From the NCBI RefSeq assembly GCF_938039215.1, contig NZ_CALHVI010000046.1:1-28535 (forward strand): a DNA stretch of 28,535 nt. Direction: 5' to 3'. This document shows positions 1-7,372 of this stretch, piece by piece. Numbering within the stretch: the first letter of the stretch is position 1; each line of letters starts with the position of its first letter. Position numbers and translations under genes: made by a program. The DNA is from an uncultured Porphyromonas sp. Lineage in GTDB: Bacteria; Bacteroidota; Bacteroidia; Bacteroidales; Porphyromonadaceae. The notes beneath the pieces were generated by a model that worked only from the letters and a program-made list of their open reading frames with translations, did no database searches and was not told the DNA's origin.

Positions 1-1
1 A

Positions 2-424
2 GCCAAAGAGAACCCGAAGGCGTTTAGACCGGAGCTGGCGAACATATTAAACAACTTAGGGGAGAACTACAACGCCCTAAAGGAATATGAAAAGGCGAAC
101 ACGTACTACCTGCGTACGCTTGAGATACAAGAGCTATTAGCCAAAGAGAACCCTAAGGCTTTTAGACCCGACCTGGCGAACATACTAAACAACTTAGGGA
201 ACAACTACAACGCCCTAAAGGAATATCAAAAGGCAAACACGTACTATCTGCGTGCGCTTGAGATACAAGAGCTATTAGCCAAAGAGAATCCTAAGGCGTT
301 TAGAGCTAAGCTGGCTACCACACTAAACAACTTAGGGAATAACTACAACGCCCTAAAGGAATATGAAAAGGCCGAAAGATATCTCCAGCGTGCCCGCGAA
401 GTACGCGAATCTATAAGCAAGTAA
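2..424 (+). CDS. Tetratricopeptide-repeat protein, C-terminal part (5' end outside window)
   Basis: An open frame enters from the left edge and stops at TAA 422-424, giving about 140 residues. It is built from near-identical 46-residue units containing LANILNNLGNNYNALKEY, the A-x-x-L-x-N-L-G-x-x-Y pattern of kinesin-light-chain-type TPRs, and ends in a diverged half-unit (AERYLQRAREVRESISK). TPR arrays are protein-interaction scaffolds; no catalytic domain is visible in this part. The unit repeats at DNA level with a 138-bp period (for example GAGCTATTAG at 131 and 269), so copy number may vary between strains. It stops 22 bp before the prsW-like gene and may be cotranscribed with it. Partner and role are unknown. 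The TPR call is firm; everything upstream is missing. Confidence 0.88.
   Translation, partial: AKENPKAFRPELANILNNLGENYNALKEYEKANTYYLRTLEIQELLAKENPKAFRPDLANILNNLGNNYNALKEYQKANTYYLRALEIQELLAKENPKAFRAKLATTLNNLGNNYNALKEYEKAERYLQRAREVRESISK
2..424 (+). repeat. 138-bp coding tandem repeats in the TPR gene
   Basis: Units of 138 bp (46 codons) repeat about three times, nearly identical at nucleotide level, with differences mainly at a few codons such as CGACCTGG versus GAGCTGG. High DNA identity between units suggests recent expansion or gene conversion. The window begins inside this array, as expected if an assembly broke there. Confidence 0.85.
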
Positions 425-446
425 TTCTCTCTAACCACAGTCCATT

Positions 447-1145
447 ATGATTTCCCTTCTACTCATTCTATCAGCCATCCTACCAGCCCTTCTCTTCCTG
501 ATCTTCATCTATCGGAAAGACCTCCACAAGGAGCCACGGCGACTCTTGCTCAAGAGTTATCTGATCGGGATGATACTGGTCCTCCCCATCTTGGGGACAG
601 AGATCCTCCTCTCACAGACCCCCCCCAGAGGAGAAATATCAGTACTACTCTATAACGCCTTCATCGTCGCGGCCCTAAGCGAAGAAGGCTGGAAGCTTCT
701 CTTATTGGCACGCACGACATGGCATAGCCCCGAGCTGGATGAGCCCATTGATGGGATTGTCTATGCGGTCTTTGTCGGGCTTGGCTTCGCCACAGTAGAG
801 AACATCTTGTATGTACTTCAACAAGGCTTCTCGACCTCCCTGCTCCGAGCTCTCTTCTCCGTACCAGGGCATGGGCTCTTTGGCGTAGTCATGGGATACT
901 TTTATGCTCAAGCTCGCTTTGCGCCTACACGAGGGAAGCGCATGCAGCAGCTTGCCTTGGCATTACTCCTTCCCATCGCATTCCATGGAAGCTATAACTA
1001 CCTGATTTTTCAAAGTGCAAGCTTGATCGATGGTGAGGCTTACCTACTTGGTGCTTTGCCTGTCGTCGCTTACCTTGCTCTCTTCGTTGCTCTTTGGCTA
1101 GTGGCTCTGCGATTCATACGTCTACATACAAATGTCTCCAAATGA
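447..1145 (+). CDS. PrsW-family intramembrane metalloprotease
   Basis: A 232-residue polytopic membrane protein with the PrsW (CAAX-protease-like) signature: E79-E80-x-x-K83 in a membrane helix, E118-N119 in GFATVENILY, H142 in PGHGLFG and H180 in AFHGSYNY. These glutamates and histidines are the expected metal-binding and catalytic residues. About seven hydrophobic segments are visible and length is normal for the family. In Bacillus, PrsW cleaves an anti-sigma factor; the substrate here is unknown and no anti-sigma gene is adjacent (the ECF sigma gene at 9122 is not linked). The gene starts 22 bp after the TPR stop and is followed by a lipoprotein and a membrane protein on the same strand, suggesting a cell-envelope group. 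Family certain, substrate unknown. Confidence 0.93.
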   Translation: MISLLLILSAILPALLFLIFIYRKDLHKEPRRLLLKSYLIGMILVLPILGTEILLSQTPPRGEISVLLYNAFIVAALSEEGWKLLLLARTTWHSPELDEPIDGIVYAVFVGLGFATVENILYVLQQGFSTSLLRALFSVPGHGLFGVVMGYFYAQARFAPTRGKRMQQLALALLLPIAFHGSYNYLIFQSASLIDGEAYLLGALPVVAYLALFVALWLVALRFIRLHTNVSK

Positions 1146-1187
1146 TCCCAATGCTCTAACACTTTACATTCATCTAACTATACGTGT

Positions 1188-2111
1188 ATGAAGAAACAAC
1201 TTTACCCTCTTTCCCTTCTTCTCCTTTTGCTCTGCTTTTCGGCTTGTAGTGATGAGGGGAAACGCTTTCATGCTTTAGATGAGAATGTCACTCTCATCAT
1301 GAATAATCCGAGTACAACTTCTGCCGAGCAAATACGGTCAAGTATCCTTGAGCTGGATAAATTCCTTTCGGACTATCCTGACTCCAAGCATAAAGGGTAT
1401 CTCATGCTCCAGCGTAGAGCCCTCTCGATGCAACTGGAACAGGCGACCTTCAATGCTCTCAAAGAGAAATACGAGGCTGCGCTCGCCTACCAATACTCTG
1501 ATGCTGCAGATGAATATCAGCGAGCTATCGATCTTTTCACTACGAGCGAAGCTATTCAGCTTCAAGATGTACATCCAGAGATTAAAGATTGGCTCCAGAA
1601 GCTGAACGATGACAAAGCTCTTATTGACCAGATGAAGGAGATTCTCGAACGAGAATACAGTAGTGTCGAGAATTTCAACGGCGAAGTAAGAGACAATGAT
1701 TATCGCTTTCGCAATCAAGGAGCCAACATAGCAAAGGTTTGGGAAGCTATGATTGATGTCTATCAATCTAAGGTGGCAAAACAGGTGCTACTCGAGAAGG
1801 TGAAGGACTTCGAACGGGAGCTTGCTGAAGATGCTCAGGATATTTGTCTGAATGATTTTCAGGGATTTGAAGTGCAGCGTGTAGAGACAGTCAGCATGGG
1901 TACACCCAAGGAACATGATAAGTACATGAGATATGAATGTGAGGGTGTCTTCCGTGTATATCTTGTTGGTGCAATTATTGGCTGGGATAAGGGTAGCGTT
2001 AAGCTATCTATTAAGGGGCGCATCTCTGCTCGAGTCGACGACAACAATCGGCTGGTTGGAGTAGCCTACTCTCGCACAGACTATAGCATTCTTGAAAAGA
2101 GTGGATTCTAA
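1188..2111 (+). CDS. Hypothetical lipoprotein
   Basis: 307 residues. It begins with a lipoprotein signal peptide: KK, a leucine-rich core, then lipobox FSAC with Cys20, so the mature protein is probably anchored to a membrane. Residues about 25-215 look mostly helical and charged, with a TPR-like stretch near 85-120 (YEAALAYQYSDAADEYQRAI). The last 90 residues are predicted mixed beta (FEVQRVETVSMG, VKLSIKGRISARVDD). I do not recognise the family. It lies 42 bp after the prsW-like gene and 16 bp before the next membrane-protein gene, so cotranscription is likely. Base composition appears more AT-rich than the housekeeping genes to the right. Confidence 0.8.
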   Translation: MKKQLYPLSLLLLLLCFSACSDEGKRFHALDENVTLIMNNPSTTSAEQIRSSILELDKFLSDYPDSKHKGYLMLQRRALSMQLEQATFNALKEKYEAALAYQYSDAADEYQRAIDLFTTSEAIQLQDVHPEIKDWLQKLNDDKALIDQMKEILEREYSSVENFNGEVRDNDYRFRNQGANIAKVWEAMIDVYQSKVAKQVLLEKVKDFERELAEDAQDICLNDFQGFEVQRVETVSMGTPKEHDKYMRYECEGVFRVYLVGAIIGWDKGSVKLSIKGRISARVDDNNRLVGVAYSRTDYSILEKSGF

Positions 2112-2127
2112 CTAAAATGCTAGTCTT

Positions 2128-2652
2128 ATGAATAGTCATGCTCTTCATTTTGTAGCCTTGGGTATCTTCGCTGCATTCGCCTTGCTATATTATTTCCTTC
2201 CTCTGGCTTTTCGGAAGATCTATACACAAATCAAGGAGTATAATAGGAATCAACTATATCAGAAGAAGCGCACTTTGGGCATTAGCCTGATTGCGATCTT
2301 CGGAGGTGTGGCATCGCTATGGTCTCTTGCAGCTGGTGTAGCCTTTGGATTCAAGGGGATTAGAGATTGTGAGTTGGATTCGATGGCAGGAGGCTTGAGT
2401 CTCCTTGTGGCTGGAATGATAGGGGGATACCTTGTTGGGGGGATTTGGAGGATGAAGCGTTTAGCGGGACGCATTATCTTAGCGCTTGTACTTTCTTGCT
2501 TGATTGGCCTGCTCATATTGCTCTTATCAATCATGTTTATTGGCACAATCGGCGCAGATGAAGTGCTAATCATAATATTCACTATAGCCATCTGTTTAAT
2601 GATAACTCCAGTTGTCTATAGCCTTATCAAGAATCTACCTCGTATGCATTAG
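2128..2652 (+). CDS. Hypothetical integral membrane protein
   Basis: 174 residues with about five hydrophobic helices (roughly 8-28, 49-70, 87-107, 115-137 and 143-165) separated by short basic loops such as RKIYTQIKEYNRNQLYQKKR. No conserved polar or catalytic motif is evident and I do not recognise a family. It follows the lipoprotein gene by 16 bp and is the last gene of this + strand group. No clear hairpin terminator follows. Confidence 0.75.
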   Translation: MNSHALHFVALGIFAAFALLYYFLPLAFRKIYTQIKEYNRNQLYQKKRTLGISLIAIFGGVASLWSLAAGVAFGFKGIRDCELDSMAGGLSLLVAGMIGGYLVGGIWRMKRLAGRIILALVLSCLIGLLILLLSIMFIGTIGADEVLIIIFTIAICLMITPVVYSLIKNLPRMH

Positions 2653-2914
2653 TTGCAGATTCAATAGTACCCATATAAGAAGGAGGGAGTTGTTGTTTCT
2701 TCTGCCCTGTCCCTTGTTGTGATACAGTCGCAGTCAAGGTAAGCAGTTACCCTTTGGGGGGTATATTGTAGCTTCCCAAATACCATACGTAGATGTGGTG
2801 ATATCGCATGCTTTGAGAGGATTTTTAGCACCCTGTTCATTGTGTAAATAGCAGGCGAGTCGGGGTGACTTATTGCCCGAATAGTCGTACCTTTGCGCCC
2901 GTAAAAACAGACTT
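2653..2914. other. Intergenic region without a gene
   Basis: 262 bp separating the membrane-protein gene from the DUF4199 operon. It holds the promoter box at 2888 near its right end. I see no convincing terminator hairpin, RNA gene or conserved small ORF. Confidence 0.6.
2888..2895 (+). promoter_or_regulatory. Bacteroidetes -7 box, DUF4199-glycosyltransferase-apbE operon
   Basis: TACCTTTG matches the Bacteroidetes primary-sigma -7 consensus TAnnTTTG, 19 bp before the ATG at 2915, so the leader would be very short. No good TTG at the -33 spacing is visible. Confidence 0.5.
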
Positions 2915-3421
2915 ATGGCAGTAGCTCCCAATTCATCTCCACTCTTCCCGACGGCGGCCCGTGCAGGCTTGACCTTCGGGCTCGTGCTGGCCGTCATCTA
3001 TACGGCTCGCCTCTTGAGCTTCAGTGTCCCCCTGCTGCAGTTGATCTACTTCGTCGGGGTCTTGGCTGTGCCTTTCCTCGCCTACCGAGCGGCACGTACC
3101 TACCGAGACTTCTACTTCGCTGGCGGAGCCTTCCGCATCGGGCAGGGCTTCAGCTATGTCGTCCTGCTGCATGCCTTCGGTGGTATCTTGGCCTTCGTCC
3201 CTCAGTACTTCTACTTCAAGTACGCTGTGCCTTCGACCTTGGAGCTCTGGGGCGAGATGCTCAAGTCTTCACCCCTAGTCAATCAAGCCGATGCCGAGCG
3301 GATGATCACGGATCTGCAGATGATCTCTACTTGGCAGTGGCTCTGGACGGACTACTTGCTCACCATCATCATGGGCGCTATCTGGGGGCTCATCGTCGGA
3401 CTTGCCCTCCGTCGCAACTAA
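2915..3421 (+). CDS. DUF4199 domain membrane protein
   Basis: 168 residues with about four transmembrane helices (roughly 16-36, 39-58, 78-100 and 145-165). Features of the Bacteroidetes DUF4199 family are visible: F(Y)FAGGAFRIGQGFSYVVLLH in the middle, then a periplasmic or cytoplasmic loop and an amphipathic stretch with QADAERMITDLQ. The biochemical function of DUF4199 is not known. In this phylum it commonly precedes a GT2 glycosyltransferase, as here, where the gap is only 9 bp. This suggests a role connected with the same membrane glycolipid step, but that is inference from context. Confidence 0.85.
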   Translation: MAVAPNSSPLFPTAARAGLTFGLVLAVIYTARLLSFSVPLLQLIYFVGVLAVPFLAYRAARTYRDFYFAGGAFRIGQGFSYVVLLHAFGGILAFVPQYFYFKYAVPSTLELWGEMLKSSPLVNQADAERMITDLQMISTWQWLWTDYLLTIIMGAIWGLIVGLALRRN

Positions 3422-3430
3422 TTTCGATCT

Positions 3431-4384
3431 ATGGATATCTCTCTCGTCATCCCCTTATACAACGAAGCCGAATCCCTGCCCGAACTCGAGGCGTGGATCC
3501 GACGTGTCATGGAGGAGCACGGCTTCTCCTACGAGATCATCTTCATCAATGACGGCAGCACCGACCAGTCGTGGCAGGTCATCCGTGAACTGCAGGCGAA
3601 GAACCCCCACGTCAGGGGCGTGAAGTTCCGTCGCAACTACGGGAAGTCCCCCGGCCTGCAGTGTGGCTTCGCCCGCACCCAAGGCGACGTAGTCATCACG
3701 ATGGACGCAGACCTGCAGGACAGCCCCGACGAGATCCCCGAACTCTACCGCATGGTCAAGGAGGAGGGCTACGATCTGGTGAGTGGCTGGAAGCAGAAGC
3801 GCTACGACCCCGTCTTCAGCAAGAACCTTCCCTCGAAGCTCTTCAATGCCACCGCTCGCAAGCTCTCGGGCATCGACAACCTGCACGACTTCAACTGCGG
3901 GCTCAAGGCTTACCGCTCCGAAGTGGTCAAGAGCATCGAGATCTACAACGACATGCACCGCTACATCCCTTACATGGCTAAGGTGGCGGGCTTCTCTCGC
4001 ATCGGGGAGAAGGTCGTCCATCATCAGGCGCGTAAGTACGGGGAAAGTAAGTTCGGACTCAACCGCTTCGTCAACGGCTATCTGGATCTGATCACGCTGT
4101 GGTTCACTTCTACCTTCGGGCGCAAGCCCATGCACTTCTTCGGTCTGGGCGGGAGCCTCATGTTCATCGTCGGCTTCCTAGCGCTGGCGGTAGTCCTTAT
4201 CACGAAGCTCTTCCATATCTGGACGAATACCCCTGCTCCGCTGGTGACGGACCGCCCGTATTTCTTCATCGCCTTGACGGGGATGATCCTCGGCACCCAG
4301 CTCTTCCTCGTGGGCTTCCTCGCCGAGCTCCTTGCCCGCCAGTCACAGGACCGCAACGACTACAAGATCGAGGAGGAGCTCTAA
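3431..4384 (+). CDS. GT2-family glycosyltransferase (polyprenyl-phosphate / DPM1-GtrB type)
   Basis: 317 residues. The N-terminal GT-A domain starts DISLVIPLYNEAESLPELE and carries nucleotide-binding DGSTD (41-45) and the metal-binding D92-A-D94 in TMDADLQDSPDEIPELY, typical of dolichyl/undecaprenyl-phosphate glycosyltransferases. Two C-terminal transmembrane helices (about 234-258 and 276-302) follow, as in GtrB/ArnC-like enzymes. The expected reaction is transfer of a sugar from a nucleotide donor to undecaprenyl phosphate at the inner face of the cytoplasmic membrane, for later use in glycan, glycoprotein or lipid modification. The donor sugar cannot be read from sequence. It is tightly coupled to the DUF4199 gene (9 bp) and followed 29 bp later by the ApbE gene. 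Confidence 0.93.
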   Translation: MDISLVIPLYNEAESLPELEAWIRRVMEEHGFSYEIIFINDGSTDQSWQVIRELQAKNPHVRGVKFRRNYGKSPGLQCGFARTQGDVVITMDADLQDSPDEIPELYRMVKEEGYDLVSGWKQKRYDPVFSKNLPSKLFNATARKLSGIDNLHDFNCGLKAYRSEVVKSIEIYNDMHRYIPYMAKVAGFSRIGEKVVHHQARKYGESKFGLNRFVNGYLDLITLWFTSTFGRKPMHFFGLGGSLMFIVGFLALAVVLITKLFHIWTNTPAPLVTDRPYFFIALTGMILGTQLFLVGFLAELLARQSQDRNDYKIEEEL

Positions 4385-4413
4385 GGGCTCTTCCCTTCTC
4401 ATTCCCCAAGAAT

Positions 4414-5460
4414 ATGCACTCTCATACTTCTCTCTCTCCCCTGCTTCGGGCAGGGAAGCTATGCGCCTTAGCAGCCGTCGCTGCTGGGGCGCTTTTTGCT
4501 TGCTCCTCGGGCAAGACCGTGAGTGACTATACCCGCCTCTCGGGCGAAGTCTTCACGACGACCTTCTCCATTCAGTACGACCTGCCTACGGACTATTCGC
4601 TGGCGGTCGACTCGACCTTCCATGCCTTCAGCCATTCGCTTAACCCGTTCGATTCGACGAGCCTTATCTCGGCGATTAACCGCAACGAGTCCCAGCAAGC
4701 CGACTCGATGCTCCGTGAAGTCTTCCTGCAGTCGGTGGAGATCTCTCGCCAGACACAGGGGAGCTACGACGTGACTTGCTCGCCCTTCATCAACCTTTGG
4801 GGCTTTGGCTTCGAGAAGAAGGACAGCATCAGCCAGCACACCATTGACAGCATCCGTGCCTTCGTGGGCTACGAGAAGGTTACCTTCGACGGCCTCCGCA
4901 TGATCAAGGCCGATCCACGGATGAAGATGGACTTCTCCTCCATATCTAAGGGCTATTGCTCTGACCTTGTCGCCCGAATGCTCCTCCAGAAGGGGGTGAA
5001 GAACTACCTCGTCGAGCTCGGCGGGGAGATTGCCTACCAAGGGGTCAATCCTCAGGGGAAGCCTTGGGTCATCGGTATCGATAAGCCCGTCGAAGGTGCT
5101 TCGGCCGGCTCGGAGCAGTTCCAGGTGCGCATCCAGCTTCCCACGAAGGCAGGGGGCGTAGCTACCTCGGGCAACTACCGCAACTTCAAGCTCGTGGACG
5201 GCAAGAAGGTCGCCCATACGATCGATCCCCGCACGGGCTATCCCATCCAGACGGACATCCTGAGCGTCACGATCCTTGCCCCTAGCTGTATGCTGGCGGA
5301 CGGCCTTGCTACGGCCTGCATGACCCGCCGTGCCGAAGAAGTTCCCGCCCTCGTGAAGCACTTCCCTGGTGTCGAGTACATGCTGATCCTCGGCGACGGG
5401 AAGGACGGCTTCCGCACCCTGATGTCGCCCGGCTTCGAGCGCCTCGTCCTCCCCGAGTAA
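4414..5460 (+). CDS. apbE: FAD:protein FMN transferase (ApbE), lipoprotein
   Basis: 348 residues. The start at 4414 gives a lipoprotein signal peptide with lipobox LFAC and Cys30; an in-frame upstream ATG at 4099 lies inside the glycosyltransferase gene and is rejected. ApbE hallmarks are present: GYCSDLVARMLLQKGVKNYL, GGEIAYQG, and the Mg/FAD-site motif AHTIDPRTGYPI near residues 268-279. ApbE uses FAD to attach FMN covalently to a threonine of target proteins such as NqrB/NqrC and RnfG/RnfD. It acts on the periplasmic side, in agreement with the lipid anchor. It is the last gene of the operon and is followed by a long hairpin at 5489. Confidence 0.95.
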   Translation: MHSHTSLSPLLRAGKLCALAAVAAGALFACSSGKTVSDYTRLSGEVFTTTFSIQYDLPTDYSLAVDSTFHAFSHSLNPFDSTSLISAINRNESQQADSMLREVFLQSVEISRQTQGSYDVTCSPFINLWGFGFEKKDSISQHTIDSIRAFVGYEKVTFDGLRMIKADPRMKMDFSSISKGYCSDLVARMLLQKGVKNYLVELGGEIAYQGVNPQGKPWVIGIDKPVEGASAGSEQFQVRIQLPTKAGGVATSGNYRNFKLVDGKKVAHTIDPRTGYPIQTDILSVTILAPSCMLADGLATACMTRRAEEVPALVKHFPGVEYMLILGDGKDGFRTLMSPGFERLVLPE

Positions 5461-5488
5461 TTTATTACTCTTCCAGAGACAGCACATA

Positions 5489-5538
5489 GATGAGCTCGCC
5501 CGTGGACTCCACTCAAGGAATCCACGGGCGAGCTCATC
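5489..5538 (+). terminator. Long hairpin after apbE (probable terminator, no clear T-tract)
   Basis: A perfect 18-bp inverted repeat (GATGAGCTCGCCCGTGGA with its complement), continuing inward with one mismatch and 3 more pairs around a 6-nt loop. It starts 28 bp after the apbE stop. No run of T follows, so termination is inferred from position and stem strength. The core CGCCCGTGGACTCC is shared with the trxB terminator at 10640. Confidence 0.6.
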
Positions 5539-5564
5539 GTTGTAGTCTGCAAACACAGGAGGAT

Positions 5565-5645
5565 ATGAGTAAAGGAACTTTTGTATGCCTTGCCCCCTCT
5601 CTGATTGAAGAAGTTCAAGTCCTTTGGTGCATCTGTATTTCTTGA
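5565..5645 (+). CDS. Possible 26-residue small ORF (speculative)
   Basis: An ATG preceded 4 bp earlier by AGGAGG opens a 26-codon frame (MSKGTFVCLAPSLIEEVQVL...) ending at TGA 5643-5645, between the apbE hairpin and the convergent gene at 5698. The strong purine-rich ribosome-binding sequence is unusual for this phylum and is the only support. No family is recognised and no promoter is visible; it may be chance. Confidence 0.2.
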   Translation: MSKGTFVCLAPSLIEEVQVLWCICIS

Positions 5646-5697
5646 AGCGACTCTGGGAGAACTCTTCGATTAGTGACTTTCCCTTGTCTTGGATACT

Positions 5698-6462
5698 TCA
5701 TGATTCGGCCTCGTCTTGGGAATAGCACCTCTGTCCTTCTTGTAAAGTCTTATCAGCAAGCTCGATTGTTTTCTTTAGGCTTGCGAGTCTTGTCGCTAGA
5801 TCGAGATATGAATCTACTGGTGTGCTTCTTTCAGAGAAAGAAGGTGAAGTAGTCCTTGTAGAACTATTTCGCTCCAATGATTCTATATTCGTTAGTCTGC
5901 GTTCGATTGCATTAAGTCGATCAATGATGACTTTCTGTGCATCATTCTCTGTGACAACCTTCTTTAATTCAAAGTTTTCTTGAGCTCGATATATAGGGTT
6001 ATCTGGATCATTTTCTTCGAGAGAGGCTTTTATCGTTCGTCTTAGTGAGGCTTTTAGTCCTTCGACTCCAGCCATGTCATCATTATAGAAGATCGTCCTT
6101 TCGGAGGCTATATCGAAAGGGAGCTCAGTTCCTCGCTCTGCAATACATATTACTGGTAGTTTAGTGGCATGCCTCACAGCTAATTCATACATGACATTTG
6201 GGTTGAGGGTAGTTAAATTAGCTATGACTAATTCATCGTGAAGTAGATGTTCGATTACCTGTATTGTAATAGAGCCTGGCTTATCGATTTCATGTGGAGG
6301 GATGACTTCATACTCGAACTCTTCTAAAATAGGTTTGAGAACGGCCTGAATAACACCATCTGCTTTTCGTCTTATCTCGGAACCATCCATCCCTAGGGGA
6401 GTGACGATAAAGCATTGTTTGAGTGTACTGGTCTCTGCGGTGCTGGTTTCCTTTTGGGGCAT
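5698..6462 (-). CDS. Nucleoside 2-deoxyribosyltransferase/TIR-like domain protein with C-terminal coiled coil
   Basis: 254 residues. Residues 16-130 have the pattern of the nucleoside-2-deoxyribosyltransferase-like (SLOG/TIR-like) fold: CFIVTPLG then an R-x-x-AD helix, a second strand (YEVIPPHEID), PGSITIQVI, VIANLTTLNPNVMYELAVRHA with the likely active-site Glu93, and LPFDIASERTIFY. In this superfamily the conserved Glu attacks N-glycosidic bonds of nucleosides or NAD-type substrates; which one applies here is unknown. The C-terminal 100 residues include heptad-like helices (VIIDRLNAIERRLTNIESLE), suggesting oligomerisation. Relatives occur as sensors or effectors in antiphage systems, but no partner gene is adjacent, so a defence role is only a possibility. 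It is a lone gene, convergent with the apbE operon. Confidence 0.7.
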   Translation of the reverse strand: MPQKETSTAETSTLKQCFIVTPLGMDGSEIRRKADGVIQAVLKPILEEFEYEVIPPHEIDKPGSITIQVIEHLLHDELVIANLTTLNPNVMYELAVRHATKLPVICIAERGTELPFDIASERTIFYNDDMAGVEGLKASLRRTIKASLEENDPDNPIYRAQENFELKKVVTENDAQKVIIDRLNAIERRLTNIESLERNSSTRTTSPSFSERSTPVDSYLDLATRLASLKKTIELADKTLQEGQRCYSQDEAES

Positions 6463-6635
6463 GATGAATATGAATTAAATAAGAGATCGTTCTACTATCT
6501 CGGTGTGACAGGTGCTAGTCAAGGAGGTATGTGGTCTAGTTCGCCCTGCTTCTACCTCGGAGGAATACACACTATATCTTAGAATAAGCTCGTTTGACTC
6601 TCAACTCGGGTTTGAAAAGTCTTTTAACTACGCCT

Positions 6636-6643
6636 CAAAGTTA
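6636..6643 (-). promoter_or_regulatory. -7 box for the deoxyribosyltransferase-like gene
   Basis: On the minus strand this reads TAACTTTG, a full match to TAnnTTTG, about 174 bp upstream of the ATG at 6462. No clear -33 TTG is visible, so support is moderate. Confidence 0.4.
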
Positions 6644-6810
6644 GCGAATTTTCTCTCTGAGTTTTAGCCTATGCGTATCCCTATGTGATCAGCCCAATAG
6701 AACTGGTTTGAAGGAGGTAATTCCCCCCGGTAGATTCCGATCCTTGGACCGGGGATGAATGGACTTCTCCTCGGGGCTTCTTTGGAGGGATGCGCAGGGG
6801 GGCAAAAAAC

Positions 6811-6894
6811 GACCTACGGTGGGTCGCAAGAAAAACCTACTGTGGGTCGGTCGACCGACCTACCGTGGGTCGCCAAGACGACCTACAGTAGGTT
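6811..6894 (+). repeat. Palindrome array A (4 x 15 bp, 23-bp period)
   Basis: Four units start at 6811, 6834, 6857 and 6880, each 15 bp fitting RACCYACNGTRGGTY, separated by 8-bp spacers GCAAGAAA, GGTCGACC and GCCAAGAC. Unit centres are G, T, C, A, so units 1/3 and 2/4 are complementary apart from transition positions. It is preceded by a GGGGCAAAAA-like stretch. The right flank (TTATTTTGGGGG then GGGCTGGAG) is shared with copies C and D. Confidence 0.95.
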
Positions 6895-7123
6895 TTATTT
6901 TGGGGGTACCCGAAGGCTCTGTCTAGACGGGCTGGAGAGCGGGTCAGAAGACGGGGTTGCATTCCCCTCGAAGTGTAGGGATTTCTTGGGCGGAGAGAGT
7001 GTGTGGCTGGCTTCTCTTTTTAAAGGGGGCGGATCGCTTCTTCGTCCCTTTGAGCGTGGGGCTTTAGGTCGGCCGTTGAGGCTGCGGAGAGCAGGGGAAA
7101 TTGGGACAAAGCTCGTAGAGGTG

Positions 7124-7154
7124 TTGGTGGATTGAGAAACTATTATTACCTTTG
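7124..7154 (+). promoter_or_regulatory. Promoter of tRNA-His
   Basis: TTG at 7124-7126 and TACCTTTG at 7147-7154 with a 20-bp gap fit the Bacteroidetes -33/-7 arrangement. The box lies 32 bp before the tRNA. Confidence 0.7.
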
Positions 7155-7186
7155 CAGTGCTCAAGCGGAAAGCAGAGCAGTACATG

Positions 7187-7260
7187 GTGGTTGTAGCTCA
7201 GTTGGTTAGAGCACTGGATTGTGGTTCCAGGTGTCGTGGGTTCGAATCCCATCTTCCACC
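7187..7260 (+). tRNA. tRNA-His (GTG)
   Basis: A complete 74-nt cloverleaf: D arm GCTC/GAGC, anticodon stem CTGGA/TCCAG with loop TTGTGGT (anticodon GTG), variable region GTGTC, and T arm GTGGG/CCCAT with TTCGAAT. A G precedes position 1 (7186) and position 73 is C, which could form the G-1:C73 pair that marks tRNA-His. CCA is not encoded. Acceptor positions 5-6 and 67-68 are T facing T, two non-Watson-Crick pairs; this may be lineage-typical. Confidence 0.96.
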
Positions 7261-7306
7261 CTCGCTCACGAGTGACTAGTTAGTCTCCCACGAGTAATCC
7301 CAACGA

Positions 7307-7346
7307 AGAGTGCCTGACTGTCTCACAGTTAGGCACTCTTCTTTTG
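7307..7346 (+). terminator. Terminator of tRNA-His
   Basis: A 15-bp stem (AGAGTGCCTGACTGT with its complement, one G-T pair) and a 3-nt loop, followed by TCTTTTGT. It argues against starting the next gene at the in-frame GTG at 7310 inside it. Confidence 0.88.
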
Positions 7347-7372
7347 TATTCACCCTAGTCCTTCTTCGCTCG

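Larger units (their letters stand above)
6463..7186. other. 724-bp intergenic region between divergent gene and tRNA-His
   Basis: It contains, from left to right, a minus-strand -7 box at 6636, a small imperfect hairpin (CCCCGGT at 6725 with ACCGGGG at 6748), palindrome array A (6811-6894) with its conserved right flank to about 6937, and the tRNA promoter at 7124-7154. The long + strand open frame here runs through the palindromes and resembles no protein. Confidence 0.6.

Noticed and set aside
4099..4413. Upstream start of the ApbE frame
   Set aside because: It overlaps the 3' third of the glycosyltransferase gene; 4414 gives a lipoprotein signal peptide.
6755..7135. 126-codon + strand open frame before tRNA-His
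   Set aside because: It runs through palindrome array A and the tRNA promoter, with low-complexity translation and no family resemblance.
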